Positions 19,593 through 28,446 of a DNA stretch of 64,000 nucleotides are shown piece by piece. Position 1 is the stretch's first letter; each line of letters opens with the position of its first letter. Below the pieces are notes generated by a model, which worked only from the letters and a program-made list of their open reading frames with translations, did not search any database and was not told the DNA's origin. The stretch is from Desulforamulus putei DSM 12395 (lineage in GTDB: Bacteria; Bacillota; Desulfotomaculia; Desulfotomaculales; Desulfotomaculaceae): the NCBI RefSeq assembly GCF_900129195.1, contig NZ_FQUY01000012.1:1-64000 (forward strand), read 5' to 3'. The position numbers and the translations under genes are program-made.

Positions 19593-20318
19593 CACAATAT
19601 TTGTTTGGTTTTGCTGCAGCGCCCGGGCCATAACCTCCAGGGAGCTGCGGGAAGGCGGCTGCAGGTGTTCCAGCGTATAGGTGAGCCCCAACCTGTTCCA
19701 CTTATGGATGCCTAGGGGGTGGTAGGGTAATAACTCGACTTTTTCCACCTGGCTGCCCAAGCTGCTCATAAGTTCCTTCAGTTTTTGTATATGCTGCGCC
19801 GAATCATTGATACCCGGCAAAACAACGTACCGGACCCAGATGGGGGTTTTTTCTTTCTTGATATAGTCCAGGGCGGCCAGGAACCGGTGCTCATGCCTGC
19901 CTGTCAGCCAGCGGTACTGGTCGTCCTGCACCGCCTTGACATCCAGGAGCAGCAGATCCGTATAGGGCAGCGCCCTTGCCAGGGCTGCCGGGTCAACCCA
20001 ACCGGAGGTATCCACCGCCGTATGGATGCCTGCTTCTTTGCACCCCTGCAGGATTGCAGCGGCAAACTCCGGCTGTAAAAGAGGTTCCCCGCCGGACAGG
20101 GTGACACCGCCCCTGTCGTTAAAATAGGGTTTGAAACGGAGGACCATTTTTATCAGGGCAGAGGCCTCGACTTCCTGCCCCCCTGTTGTCTGCCAGGTAT
20201 CCGGGTTGTGGCAGTAGCGGCAGCGCAGGGGACAACCCTGCAAGAAAATGACACAGCGCAGCCCCGGCCCGTCCACCGTGCCGCAGCTTTCAATGGAATG
20301 AATTCTTCCTGACACCAT
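19587..20318 (-). CDS. pflA: Pyruvate formate-lyase activating enzyme
   Basis: PflA is a radical SAM enzyme that installs the glycyl radical on PflB. The 243-residue protein has the 4Fe-4S CxxxCxxC at Cys29, Cys33, Cys36 (GCPLRCRYC), then LSGGEPLLQ. MVSGRIHSIESCGTVDGPGL is the normal family start. The ATG at 20318 follows GGAGGCGGGG, whereas the 32 codons upstream overlap the pflB end and have no family match. It lies 19 bases after pflB and is surely cotranscribed with it. Confidence 0.95.
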   Translation of the reverse strand: MVSGRIHSIESCGTVDGPGLRCVIFLQGCPLRCRYCHNPDTWQTTGGQEVEASALIKMVLRFKPYFNDRGGVTLSGGEPLLQPEFAAAILQGCKEAGIHTAVDTSGWVDPAALARALPYTDLLLLDVKAVQDDQYRWLTGRHEHRFLAALDYIKKEKTPIWVRYVVLPGINDSAQHIQKLKELMSSLGSQVEKVELLPYHPLGIHKWNRLGLTYTLEHLQPPSRSSLEVMARALQQNQTNIVA

Positions 20319-20337
20319 TTTCGTCCCCGCCTCCCCT

Positions 20338-22572
20338 CTAAAAACGTTCAAAGAAGGTTCTCTGCAGCACCTCCAGCTGGTGAGCCCGGGACAATTTGGT
20401 GAAATGGACGGCATAACCGGAAACCCTTACCGTTAACTGCGGGTAATTTTCCGGTTCCTCCATGGCCTTTTCCAGGGTTTGGCGGTCCAGGACATTGACG
20501 TTCAAGTGATGGGCCCGCTGGCCAAAGTACCCGTCCAGGATGCTTACCAAATTATTGACCCGGTCCTCGTGGCTCTTGCCAAGAGCCTTTGGAATAATGG
20601 AAAAAGTATTGCTGATACCGTCCAGGCAGGATGCATAGGGCAACTTGGCCACCGAATTTAAACTGGCTAGGGCGCCCTGGGTGTCCCTGCCGTGCATGGG
20701 ATTGGCCCCGGGAGCAAAGGCTGCGCCCTTTGGCCGACCGTCGGGTGTGGCGCCGGTTTTCTTGCCGTACATTACATTGGAGGTAATGGTCAGTATAGAC
20801 AACGTATGACGGGCATTCCGGTAGGCGGCATATTTTTGCAAGTTGTCATGGAAGCTTCGGACCAACTCAACGGCGATCTCATCCACCCGGTCGTCATCGT
20901 TACCGTACTTGGGAAATTCCCCTTCGATTTTAAAATCAACGGCAATCCCCTGCTGATTCCGAACGGGGTACACCCTGGCGTACTTCATGGCGCTGAAGGA
21001 ATCTGCCACCACCGACAGCCCGGCAGCGCCAAAGGCCATCAGCCTTTCCACGGCGCTGTCGTGCAGCGCCATTTGTATTCTTTCGTAGGCGTATTTGTCA
21101 TGCATATAGTGGATCACATTCATAGTGTTTACATAGAGTTTGCACAACCAGTCCTGCAGCTTGAGGTAATTCCTTTTTACTTTGTGATAATCCAGAATTT
21201 CATCCTCCAGCGGGGGGATGGCCGGGGCCAGTTGCTGGCCGGTCATCTCGTCCTTTCCCCCGTTGATGGCCAGCAGCAGCAGTTTGGCCAAATTGGCCCT
21301 GGCCCCGAAAAACTGCATTTGTTTGCCGATTTTCATGGCAGAGACGCAGCAGGCGATGCCGTAGTCGTCGCCGAAGGTTTCCCGCATCAAATCATCATTT
21401 TCATATTGAATGGAACTGGTCTGTATCGATATTTTGGCGCAAAAGTCTTTAAAGGGCCGGGGCAAATCCCCGGACCACAGTACCGTCAAATTGGGCTCGG
21501 GGGAGGGGCCCAGGTTGATTAAAGTTTGTAAAAAGCGATAGGAGTTTTTTGTTACCAGCGTTCTGCCGTCCAACCCCATGCCGCCGATGGCTTCAGTAAT
21601 CCACAGGGGGTCGCCGGCAAACAATTGATCATATTCCGGTGTTCTGAGCTGCCGGGCTAAACGTAGTTTGATCACCAACTGATCAACCAGTTCCTGGGCT
21701 TCTGTTTCCGTCAGCGTTCCGGCCTGCATATCCCTTGTAATGTAAATATCCAGAAAGGTGCTGACCCGCCCCAGGGACATGGCGGCGCCGTTTTGTTCTT
21801 TGATAGCTCCCAGGTAGGCAAAATACAGCCACTGAAAGGCCTCCCGGGCATTGGCGGCCGGGCGGCCGATGTCAAAGCCGTAGGAAAGGGCCATTTCTTT
21901 TAATTCCTGCAAAGATTTAATTTGTTCCCGGATTTCTTCTCTCAGTTGAATGGTTTCCGGGGTCATGGCCAGGGAGGACAACCGGTCCAGATCCTGCTCT
22001 TTTTCCAATATCAGCCTGTCTGCGCCATACAGGGCTACTCTCCGGTAATCGCCGATGATTCTGCCCCTGCCGTAGGCGTCCGGCAGCCCGGTAATAATAC
22101 CGAGACTTCTGGCCAGGCGCATTTCCCTGGTATAGGCATCAAAAACACCGTCATTGTGGGTCTTTTTATACTTAACAAAAAATGCTTCTAGCTGCCCGTC
22201 CAGGGTATAACCGTAGGCTTGGCAGGCCTGCCTGGCCATCCGCAGGCCGCCGAAGGGATTGACCGAACGCTCCAGGGGTTTTTCGGTTTGCAAGCCTACA
22301 ATCATTTCCAATGATTTATCCACATAGCCGGGGCCAAAGGCCGTCATGCTGGTTGCGCGGGAGGTATCGATGCTCAGCACGCCGCCCTTTGCCCGTTCTT
22401 CTTTAAAAAGGCGGAGGCACTTTTGCCATAGTTTCTTTGTTTTTTCGGTTTCCCGGCAAAGGAATTCAGCTCCGCCGGTATAGGGCGTGTAGTTGTTTTG
22501 TATAAAATCCCGCACATCCACCTCCTGCTGCCACCTTTGCCCCTTAAAGCCGGCCCACTCCTGTCTCATCAT
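20338..22572 (-). CDS. pflB: Formate C-acetyltransferase (pyruvate formate-lyase)
   Basis: PflB splits pyruvate with CoA into acetyl-CoA and formate, anaerobically. The 744-residue protein has the family start ([20 protein letters not shown]), the adjacent catalytic cysteines in [10 protein letters not shown] (about 407-408) and the C-terminal glycyl-radical loop RVSGYAVHF (Gly about 715). PFL is preferred over glycerol or choline lyases because of the CC pair and [17 protein letters not shown]. The ATG at 22572 follows AGGGAG by about 9 bases; a longer frame would run into the riboswitch terminator. Expression is probably set by the ZTP riboswitch just upstream, making formate for one-carbon metabolism rather than bulk fermentation (inference). 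Confidence 0.96.
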   Translation of the reverse strand: MMRQEWAGFKGQRWQQEVDVRDFIQNNYTPYTGGAEFLCRETEKTKKLWQKCLRLFKEERAKGGVLSIDTSRATSMTAFGPGYVDKSLEMIVGLQTEKPLERSVNPFGGLRMARQACQAYGYTLDGQLEAFFVKYKKTHNDGVFDAYTREMRLARSLGIITGLPDAYGRGRIIGDYRRVALYGADRLILEKEQDLDRLSSLAMTPETIQLREEIREQIKSLQELKEMALSYGFDIGRPAANAREAFQWLYFAYLGAIKEQNGAAMSLGRVSTFLDIYITRDMQAGTLTETEAQELVDQLVIKLRLARQLRTPEYDQLFAGDPLWITEAIGGMGLDGRTLVTKNSYRFLQTLINLGPSPEPNLTVLWSGDLPRPFKDFCAKISIQTSSIQYENDDLMRETFGDDYGIACCVSAMKIGKQMQFFGARANLAKLLLLAINGGKDEMTGQQLAPAIPPLEDEILDYHKVKRNYLKLQDWLCKLYVNTMNVIHYMHDKYAYERIQMALHDSAVERLMAFGAAGLSVVADSFSAMKYARVYPVRNQQGIAVDFKIEGEFPKYGNDDDRVDEIAVELVRSFHDNLQKYAAYRNARHTLSILTITSNVMYGKKTGATPDGRPKGAAFAPGANPMHGRDTQGALASLNSVAKLPYASCLDGISNTFSIIPKALGKSHEDRVNNLVSILDGYFGQRAHHLNVNVLDRQTLEKAMEEPENYPQLTVRVSGYAVHFTKLSRAHQLEVLQRTFFERF

Positions 22573-22590
22573 GTTCCCACACTCCCTGTT

Positions 22591-22718
22591 GAAAAATAAA
22601 TAACCGCCCGGGCCATCACACAATGGCAAAAGCATTGTGATGATTGCCCAGGCGGTCGGCGTTCGTACAGTTACAATCCCCTGTGGTGCTCCACAATTTT
22701 CCGCCGGTCATGTAACTG
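22591..22718 (-). promoter_or_regulatory. ZTP (ZMP) riboswitch, pfl motif, with terminator
   Basis: Read on the minus strand, CAGTTACA (22711-22718) pairs with TGTAACTG (22668-22675) to close P1. The enclosed part holds GGCGG, and the 3' domain reads GCCGACCGCCTGGGCA (22645-22660), the signature of the pfl RNA motif. GGCGG and CCGCC can form the known pseudoknot. The ACCGCCTGGGC stretch can instead pair with GCCCGGGCGGT in a long hairpin (22603-22656) followed by TTATTTATTTTTC, an intrinsic terminator. Ligand binding should therefore block termination and switch pflB on when 10-formyl-tetrahydrofolate is low. Confidence 0.9.
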
Positions 22719-22739
22719 CTTATTATGTTTACGGATAGA

Positions 22740-22768
22740 ATTATAAACGGGGATGCGGAGTTTGGCAA
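22740..22768 (-). promoter_or_regulatory. Promoter of the pflBA transcript
   Basis: On the minus strand TTGCCA and TATAAT are separated by 17 bases. The predicted start lies about 15 bases before the ZTP aptamer. Confidence 0.7.
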
Positions 22769-22991
22769 CAGTTTTTTGTCCCTCTCAGGATCTGCCAAAA
22801 CATTCGAATATTACAACTTTCGGTTTGCCCTCCGGTGACCTAAAATAGAAATGAGACAGACTGTCTATGTCGATGAACTCTGTTTATTTCCATTTGCATA
22901 GAAAGTGAAAAAGCCTGTATTGGAAAAGTATCTAAAAGCTGGAACAATTATGTTACCAAGCACGTCTACCGAATAGAAGGGGGGATGTTCC

Positions 22992-24062
22992 GTGCAATGC
23001 CAGGAAGCATTAGAGATGCTGTCACCGTACCTGGACGGAGTCCTTGATCCTGCCGAACATGCAGCAGTTCAAGACCATCTGGCCTGTTGTCCCTCATGCA
23101 GAGCTGAATGGGAAGAACTACGGTCATGTCTGTCCCTGCTGCAGGAACTTCCGGAAATAGCTCCACCAGCCGGTTTCCGGGCTGGGTTAATGGAAAAGAT
23201 TGATACATTGACTTTACCGGCACAGGCGCCCCGGCGCACAGACTGGTTTGAGCGTGTAAACGGGGTCACCCGCAAAGGGTGGTACCGTACCGCTGCTGTG
23301 GCAGCCGTTGTGGCCATGACCCTGGGGCTGACCGCCCTGTGGGAAAAGGAAGGTCGTCAATTGATTCCCGTTCAACCCGCCACCCAGGAAATGGCTACCA
23401 TTGAGCCGTTAACCGGCGGGCACAGACAAGAGTACCCGGCAGAGAACCAGGGTAAGCCTGCAGAAGGCAAACAGACCGGCGTGGAGGGCGAAAAAACTCC
23501 GGCTTCGGCCCAGGGAAGCAAGGCAACCAAACCGACAGACAAAGCGGCTGCTCCCGGGGCGGCCGGTCAGCCTGAAAGGAAGTTTGTTTCCGAGAGCTAC
23601 CATTCTCAGCCCAGTGAGGGGATGATTGCACGCACGGTGGTCTTAAAACTGGATGTCCAGGATGCCGGTACGGCCCTGAAGTCCATTGCTGCCATCAGCC
23701 AGAAGGTTGGCGGTTCCATCGTGGTGCCCTATACCGAGAGCAATGGAGCCGGTATGGTTGGCATTAAAGTGCCGGCCGGTCACTCCAGGATGGTAGAAAG
23801 CCAGATAAAGGCCCTTGGGGAAGTGGTTACAGACATGCCCTCGGAAAGAGACCTGAGCAGCCAACATAAACAGGCTGTAAATGCCCTGGAGCAGCTGCAG
23901 GCCCAGCAGACCGACCTGGCCAACCAGCTGGCAGAAAAAGAGGACCCGGCACTGGAAGACCGGCTGGCGAAAATAAATGCCGCCGTTAGCCAGCAAATTA
24001 AACTGATTCAGCAAATCGAAGAACAGTGCAGGGATTCAATGATCACCATTACCCTTCAGTAA
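22992..24062 (+). CDS. Anti-sigma factor-like zinc-finger membrane protein with DUF4349-like domain
   Basis: The 356-residue protein has an N-terminal zf-HC2/ZAS motif (His29-x3-Cys33-x2-Cys36), a single membrane helix (about 100-117), a low-complexity Pro/Gly/Lys linker (about 140-195) and an outer domain resembling DUF4349 (about 200-356) with a coiled-coil segment of Gln/Leu/Glu heptads. ZAS proteins bind ECF sigma factors, but no sigma gene is adjacent; the divergent neighbour is pflB. It may control a distant sigma factor or be a structural membrane protein. The GTG at 22992 follows GGGGGG by 7 bases. A terminator follows. Confidence 0.78.
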   Translation: MQCQEALEMLSPYLDGVLDPAEHAAVQDHLACCPSCRAEWEELRSCLSLLQELPEIAPPAGFRAGLMEKIDTLTLPAQAPRRTDWFERVNGVTRKGWYRTAAVAAVVAMTLGLTALWEKEGRQLIPVQPATQEMATIEPLTGGHRQEYPAENQGKPAEGKQTGVEGEKTPASAQGSKATKPTDKAAAPGAAGQPERKFVSESYHSQPSEGMIARTVVLKLDVQDAGTALKSIAAISQKVGGSIVVPYTESNGAGMVGIKVPAGHSRMVESQIKALGEVVTDMPSERDLSSQHKQAVNALEQLQAQQTDLANQLAEKEDPALEDRLAKINAAVSQQIKLIQQIEEQCRDSMITITLQ

Positions 24063-24067
24063 ATGCT

Positions 24068-24097
24068 GCCACCTCGTTGAGGTGGTTTTTGTTTTTT
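24068..24097 (+). terminator. Terminator after the anti-sigma-like gene
   Basis: CCACCTC pairs with GAGGTGG across a 3-base loop, followed by TTTTTGTTTTTT. Confidence 0.85.
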
Positions 24098-24121
24098 ATT
24101 CGGCTTGTCTATAATTGGTTC

Positions 24122-24150
24122 TTGACTTGCCTGAGAGAAATTAATATAAT
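24122..24150 (+). promoter_or_regulatory. Promoter of tRNA-Ser(GGA) and SRP RNA
   Basis: TTGACT and TATAAT are 17 bases apart, 40 bases before the tRNA. Confidence 0.72.
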
Positions 24151-24189
24151 CTAACATGTAGCCTGTTGGCAAAAACTTAATGTACCTTT

Positions 24190-24281
24190 GGAGAGGTGGC
24201 CGAGTCTGGTCGAAGGCGCATGACTGGAAATCATGTAATGGGGCAACTCATTCGCGGGTTCGAATCCCGCCCTCTCCGCCA
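24190..24281 (+). tRNA. tRNA-Ser (anticodon GGA)
   Basis: The acceptor GGAGAGG pairs with CCTCTCC, anticodon stem-loop ATGACTGGAAATCAT carries GGA, and it has a long variable arm and encoded CCA. It reads UCC and UCU. It is therefore the tRNA that would pair with the UCC specifier of the T-box at 4838. Confidence 0.97.
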
Positions 24282-24292
24282 TCAAAAATGTT

Positions 24293-24567
24293 AGTCTATG
24301 GCCGTGCTAGACGGGGAGGTAGCGGTGCCCTGTACCAGCAATCCGCTGTAGCTGGGTTGAATTCCTGCCATAGGGGTTGGCTTGTGAGGACTGGTCAGCG
24401 TAAGGGGCGTTGACGACCGGGTCTTGCGCAGCGTAGGCTCTCGAACCGTGTCAGGTCCTGACGGAAGCAGCACTAAGGGAATCCCTGCGGGTGCCGCGAG
24501 GTAGCCTGGTCTGAGCAACCTGCGTTGGTTCGCTCGGAAGCCATTTCTCGACGGTGGGTGCACGGTC
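24293..24567 (+). ncRNA. ffs: Signal recognition particle RNA (large, Alu-containing type)
   Basis: The 5' part GCCGTGCTAGACGGGGAGGT with AGCGGTGCCCTGTA matches the Alu domain of Bacillus-type scRNA. The domain IV hairpin GTCAGGTCCTGACGGAAGCAGCA, which binds Ffh, is at about 24450-24475. The 3' end reads GGTGCACGGT. Total length is about 270 bases, as in spore-forming Firmicutes. It lies 12-20 bases after tRNA-Ser(GGA) and probably shares its promoter. The ends are approximate. Confidence 0.93.
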
Positions 24568-24672
24568 TCTTAATTTTACTGGTGATAATGATGAACTGTC
24601 TGTGTTTCACGCAGGCAGTTTTTAATTTTTGGGTACAAAAAAGCAGCGGGCCTGCGCCCGGCTGCATAGATG

Positions 24673-25170
24673 TTATCGACAGTTCAACGTAAATAAATAA
24701 TTGTATTTGGAACCGTGCTTTAACTCATCCGTATAAATCTCGGTGATCATGTTCCTGTAAGGTAAAAATTCCAACCCGAATAATATTTTGCGATATCTTT
24801 CCACCGCAGCCAGTTCCCCAAAAAGGGCTGTTTTTATGCCTTCACAAAAATTTTTGGGTGGTTGAAAGGTCGTCTCAGGCGCCTGGGGAATATCCTGCCC
24901 GGTTAGCTCCCAATAGATTTGCCTGAGCATCTTGTTGTGTTTCATTTCGTCATCTCGAATGGAAGCAACAATTTCTTTTTGGTCAGGAGGAGCGATGCTG
25001 ACTAAATAATTGTAGAACAATTCATCTTCCCTTTCGTTGCTTACGGACTGTACGATCAACTGCAGGGACTGGGGATAGGCATAAACAGGAACGTACATGT
25101 AGGTTGGATAATACTTGTAGGTTGTATAGGGGTAGCCGGGGTAGGGGGTTCTCGGGTAAGATGTATTCAT
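24673..25170 (-). CDS. Ferritin-like protein with Tyr/Pro-rich N-terminus, possible spore coat protein
   Basis: The 165-residue protein has a ferritin-like four-helix region with putative diiron ligands in EREDE, DDEMKHN, GELAAVERY and TDELKHG. Before it lies an unusual N-terminus with 11 tyrosines and several prolines in the first 33 residues. Tyr-rich segments are typical of spore coat proteins that become cross-linked, and small ferritin-like proteins of this type occur in spore coats, so a coat role is plausible but inferred. The ATG at 25170 follows AGAAGGTG; the 22 codons upstream are not family-like. It stands alone on the minus strand between SRP RNA and a kinase gene. Confidence 0.75.
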   Translation of the reverse strand: MNTSYPRTPYPGYPYTTYKYYPTYMYVPVYAYPQSLQLIVQSVSNEREDELFYNYLVSIAPPDQKEIVASIRDDEMKHNKMLRQIYWELTGQDIPQAPETTFQPPKNFCEGIKTALFGELAAVERYRKILFGLEFLPYRNMITEIYTDELKHGSKYNYLFTLNCR

Positions 25171-25320
25171 CGGGCAACACCTTCTTTTTTCTACCATTTT
25201 ATGAATAATGGCCTTGAAATGGTTACGAAATAACACAAAATTCCCGAAACAGTAGCCTTATTTACCAAATCTCGATATAATATTTTTACTTGGTTAACTA
25301 ATTGTTTGGGAGGTGTACAA

Positions 25321-26991
25321 ATGGAAAACGTAATCAAGGTTCAGGTAGACGGAGAACACACCTACGAGGTTGCCCAGGGTACACCGGTGTTGGAGCTTTT
25401 GCAGATGCACAGGCAGCAACAGGAGATTCCTGTGGTTGCCGCCAGCATAAACAACATACTCAAGGACCTGAGGACACAATTGGAGGCGCCGTGCCAAGTT
25501 AAATTTGTGGATTTGGCGTCACCGGAAGGTATGCGGGTTTACCATCGCAGCGTAACCATGGTGTTAATGAGGGCCATTGCCGAAGTGCTGCCCGGCAGCA
25601 ATGCGGTGATCCAGCATACCCTAGGCAACGGGCTGTATGGAGAAATTCATTACGACCGGCCCCTGAGGGACCGGGATATTGCCAGAATCGAGCGGCAGAT
25701 GCGTTATATTATCGAGGCCGATGAACCGTTTCTGCACACCGTCCTGAACAAGGAAGATGCAGAGAGGTTGTTTACCGAAGTGGGGCAAACTGACAAGATT
25801 CAATTATTAAAATACGTGCCCGGTGAGGAAGTGGAACTCTATTCCTGCGGCGGATTTTACGACTTTTGCCACGGCCCCATGGTTCCCGGCACGGGGTATT
25901 TAAAGAAATTCCGCCTGCGTTTTTACCTGCCCGGCTTTATCCTGGAGCTGCCCAAGGCGGAAAGCCCGCTGGAAATCCCCCCCTATGTGGAGCAGGGGAA
26001 ACTGGCCAATATTCATTTTGAGGCCAAAAAATGGGCCAATATTTTAAAAGTGAACAACGTAGTGTCTCTGAATGATGTGATAACAAAAGGGGATGCTGCC
26101 AATTTAATCCGGGTTTCCGAGGCCTTCCATGAAAAGAAAATTGCCTATATCGCCGACGAGATTGCCGAGAACATTGACCGGATCAGAATTGTTTTAATTG
26201 CGGGTCCCTCTTCCTCCGGTAAGACGTCCTTTGCCCAGAGGCTGTCCATCCAGTTGCAGGTAAACGGCATCCGCCCGGTGGCCATTTCCCTGGACGATTA
26301 CTTTGTGGACAGAGAACATACCCCCCGTGATGAAAACGGCAACTATGATTTTGAGAGCATCAGGGCCATTGATATCCCCTTATTTAACGACCACCTGATC
26401 AAATTGATCCAGGGCGAAGAAATTAAACTTCCTTATTTTAACTTCAAGACCGGCAAGCGGGAATATCATGGCGAAAGATTAAAACTGGGCTCGGCTGACC
26501 TGCTGGTGGTGGAGGGAATACATGCCCTGAACGATCAACTAACCAGTTCCATTCCCAAAGGTAGGAAGTTTAAAATCTATGTCAGTGCCCTGACGCAAAT
26601 TAATCTGGATAACCAGAACCGCATCCCCACCACCGATGTAAGACTGTTGCGGCGGATTGCCCGGGACCAGCGCTGCCGGGGTCGTTCGGCCAGAGAAACC
26701 CTTGCCATGTGGCCGTCTGTGTGCCGGGGAGAGGAGAAAAATATCTTCCCCTTCCAGGAAAGCGCCGATGTCATGTTTAACTCTGCTTTGCCCTATGAAC
26801 TGGCCGTGTTAAAGCCCATTGTAGAACCGCATCTCAAGGAAATTACGCAGGAGTATCCGGAATACGCCGAGGCCCGGAGATTGTTGAACTTCCTCAGTTA
26901 TTTTGCCCCCTTAAAGCTGGATGACGTGCCGTTAAACTCCATTGTCAGGGAGTTTGCGGGCGACAGTTGCTTTGTTGGAACGGTGAGATAG
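25321..26991 (+). CDS. Nucleoside (uridine) kinase-like protein with TGS and ThrRS-like N-terminal domains
   Basis: The 556-residue protein joins a TGS domain (about 1-65), a threonyl-tRNA-synthetase-like second additional domain (about 70-240, HTLGNGLYGEI and CGGFYDFCHGP) and a C-terminal uridine kinase/phosphoribulokinase domain with Walker A GPSSSGKTSF (about 296-305), DDYFVDREHTPRDE and VVEGIHALND. The kinase would phosphorylate a nucleoside with ATP; the true substrate of this fused family is not established to my knowledge. The ATG at 25321 follows GGAGGTG by 6 bases. A terminator follows. Confidence 0.88.
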   Translation: MENVIKVQVDGEHTYEVAQGTPVLELLQMHRQQQEIPVVAASINNILKDLRTQLEAPCQVKFVDLASPEGMRVYHRSVTMVLMRAIAEVLPGSNAVIQHTLGNGLYGEIHYDRPLRDRDIARIERQMRYIIEADEPFLHTVLNKEDAERLFTEVGQTDKIQLLKYVPGEEVELYSCGGFYDFCHGPMVPGTGYLKKFRLRFYLPGFILELPKAESPLEIPPYVEQGKLANIHFEAKKWANILKVNNVVSLNDVITKGDAANLIRVSEAFHEKKIAYIADEIAENIDRIRIVLIAGPSSSGKTSFAQRLSIQLQVNGIRPVAISLDDYFVDREHTPRDENGNYDFESIRAIDIPLFNDHLIKLIQGEEIKLPYFNFKTGKREYHGERLKLGSADLLVVEGIHALNDQLTSSIPKGRKFKIYVSALTQINLDNQNRIPTTDVRLLRRIARDQRCRGRSARETLAMWPSVCRGEEKNIFPFQESADVMFNSALPYELAVLKPIVEPHLKEITQEYPEYAEARRLLNFLSYFAPLKLDDVPLNSIVREFAGDSCFVGTVR

Positions 26992-27024
26992 AGAAGTAAA
27001 GTCCGCAGATGGGAGATGAATGAC

Positions 27025-27058
27025 AAAACCCTCAGGAAGTCCTGGGGTTTTGTGCTTT
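27025..27058 (+). terminator. Terminator after the uridine-kinase-like gene
   Basis: ACCCTCAGGA pairs with TCCTGGGGT, followed by TTTGTGCTTTT. Confidence 0.75.
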
Positions 27059-27060
27059 TA

Positions 27061-27138
27061 CTGGCCATTGGCCATTGGCCATTGGCTGAAAAGGGCTAAT
27101 GGCCAACAGCCAATGGCCTGACCCCATAGGAATACTCC
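27061..27138. repeat. Dispersed intergenic repeat copy
   Basis: Three tandem GGCCATT units are followed by GGCTAATGGCCAACAGCC and then GACCCCATAGGAATACTCC, the reverse form of the GTATTCCTTTGGGGTC core. It fills the space between two convergent genes. Confidence 0.7.
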
Positions 27139-28275
27139 TTAGCGTAGAAGTCTTTTTCCCAGCCAGCTCTGGTACACGCTGACGGCCCGGTGGGGGCACA
27201 GTTCCTGGCAGCAGAAACAGCGAATACAGGAATTCAGCTTCACCCGGGGCAGGCCCTCCGCCATCTCAATGGCATTGGCCGGGCAGCAGCGGTGGCATTC
27301 CCCGCAGCCGATGCACAACTCCGGGCTGAACACGGGCCTGGGCTGCAGTTTACTGATCAAGCCCTTGAAAGGACCGGGAATATCAAAATCCACCTGCCGG
27401 TGGGCCGGCAGCCGGAAGGGCGGTGTTATTTCGGGAAGGGGGTCGCCGGTTAAGTGGATGCCGGAAGGTTCCGGGCAAAGTCCCCTTTCCATGGACAGGC
27501 GGATAAAAGGGAGACCTGTCGGGTTGATGCCAATTAAGTTGGCACAGACAACGTCCAGGGCATAGGGGCTTGGCGATGCCAGCAGCAGGCCCACTTCCCT
27601 GGGGGAACCGGCGGTGGGGCCGTCCCCCTCCATACCCACCACAGCATCCATGACGGTGAGGGAGGTGGGCAGCAGCGTATTGATGTCAATTAAAAGGTTG
27701 CTGAATTGTTCCAACCGCTGCATGTTAAAGTGGTACTGGGCCTTTTTCAGTCCGGGAATAGCGCCGTACATTAATTTAACGGCGCCGGTGTACCGGGTCA
27801 TGCAGTGGGTTTTTAATTTTGGCAGGCCAATGATCACGTCCGCCTCGGCCAGCGCCTTGAGGACGGTGAGCTGCTTCACCGCTTTTCCCCCGGGGTGGGC
27901 CAGCGTCATTTCCGTGGTATCAAGGCTGAGCCCGCAGCCTGTGCGCTCGGCCACCGCCGCCATGCCGGTGGCCCGGTAAACGGCATTGAGCAGCCCTTTG
28001 CTGCTGGGACCTCCCGGCGAGTCAACAATAAAGGGCTTGCCCCCGGCCTTTTGCACCAGCGTTACCACCGCCTCCACCACCGAGGGATGGGTGGTGGCAG
28101 CTTCCTCGGGCTTTTTTTTGGCAATCAGATTGGGTTTAACGGCCACAATTTGTCCGGGGCGGATGAAACTTTGCATACCTCCGAAATGTTGTAGAAGCCT
28201 GTCCAGCGAGGCAGCTACTTGCTGCTGGTCATAGTCGGCGCAACGGGATACGGCAACGGTGGGATTTTCCGGCAA
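27139..28275 (-). CDS. DUF362 domain protein with two 4Fe-4S ferredoxin motifs
   Basis: The 378-residue protein has a DUF362 region (about 1-300) with VKPNLIAKKKPEEAATTHP and LPKLKTHCMTRYTGAVKLMYG. A C-terminal bacterial ferredoxin domain follows, with clusters CIGCGECHRCCP (321-332) and CIRCFCCQELCP (350-361). DUF362 ferredoxins are common in anaerobes and are taken to be electron carriers, but no precise reaction is known to me. The TTG at 28275 follows AAGGAGA by about 8 bases. It is transcribed towards the uridine-kinase-like gene and shares the repeat-filled gap with it. Confidence 0.85.
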   Translation of the reverse strand: MPENPTVAVSRCADYDQQQVAASLDRLLQHFGGMQSFIRPGQIVAVKPNLIAKKKPEEAATTHPSVVEAVVTLVQKAGGKPFIVDSPGGPSSKGLLNAVYRATGMAAVAERTGCGLSLDTTEMTLAHPGGKAVKQLTVLKALAEADVIIGLPKLKTHCMTRYTGAVKLMYGAIPGLKKAQYHFNMQRLEQFSNLLIDINTLLPTSLTVMDAVVGMEGDGPTAGSPREVGLLLASPSPYALDVVCANLIGINPTGLPFIRLSMERGLCPEPSGIHLTGDPLPEITPPFRLPAHRQVDFDIPGPFKGLISKLQPRPVFSPELCIGCGECHRCCPANAIEMAEGLPRVKLNSCIRCFCCQELCPHRAVSVYQSWLGKRLLR

Positions 28276-28446
28276 CGGTTCAGTCTCCTTTCACAGGGTG
28301 GTCTCTGGCAGCAGTAAATATAGAAATACCATTTTCGTCAGTGTTCCATGATTTCCTGTTTTTTAAATTGGAAATGGCATCCCGAAAAGGAAAAGCGTAT
28401 TAAAGGGCGAAACAATATGGAAGAATATCTATGAGGTGGTTTTGTT

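Noticed and set aside
20692-21522. Plus-strand 276-codon frame inside pflB
   Set aside because: It is antisense to the conserved pyruvate formate-lyase core with no ribosome site or recognisable domain.
27061-27120. Possible CRISPR or tandem array (GGCCATT units)
   Set aside because: The units are only about 7 bases, with no spacers of constant length. They belong to the dispersed repeat family.
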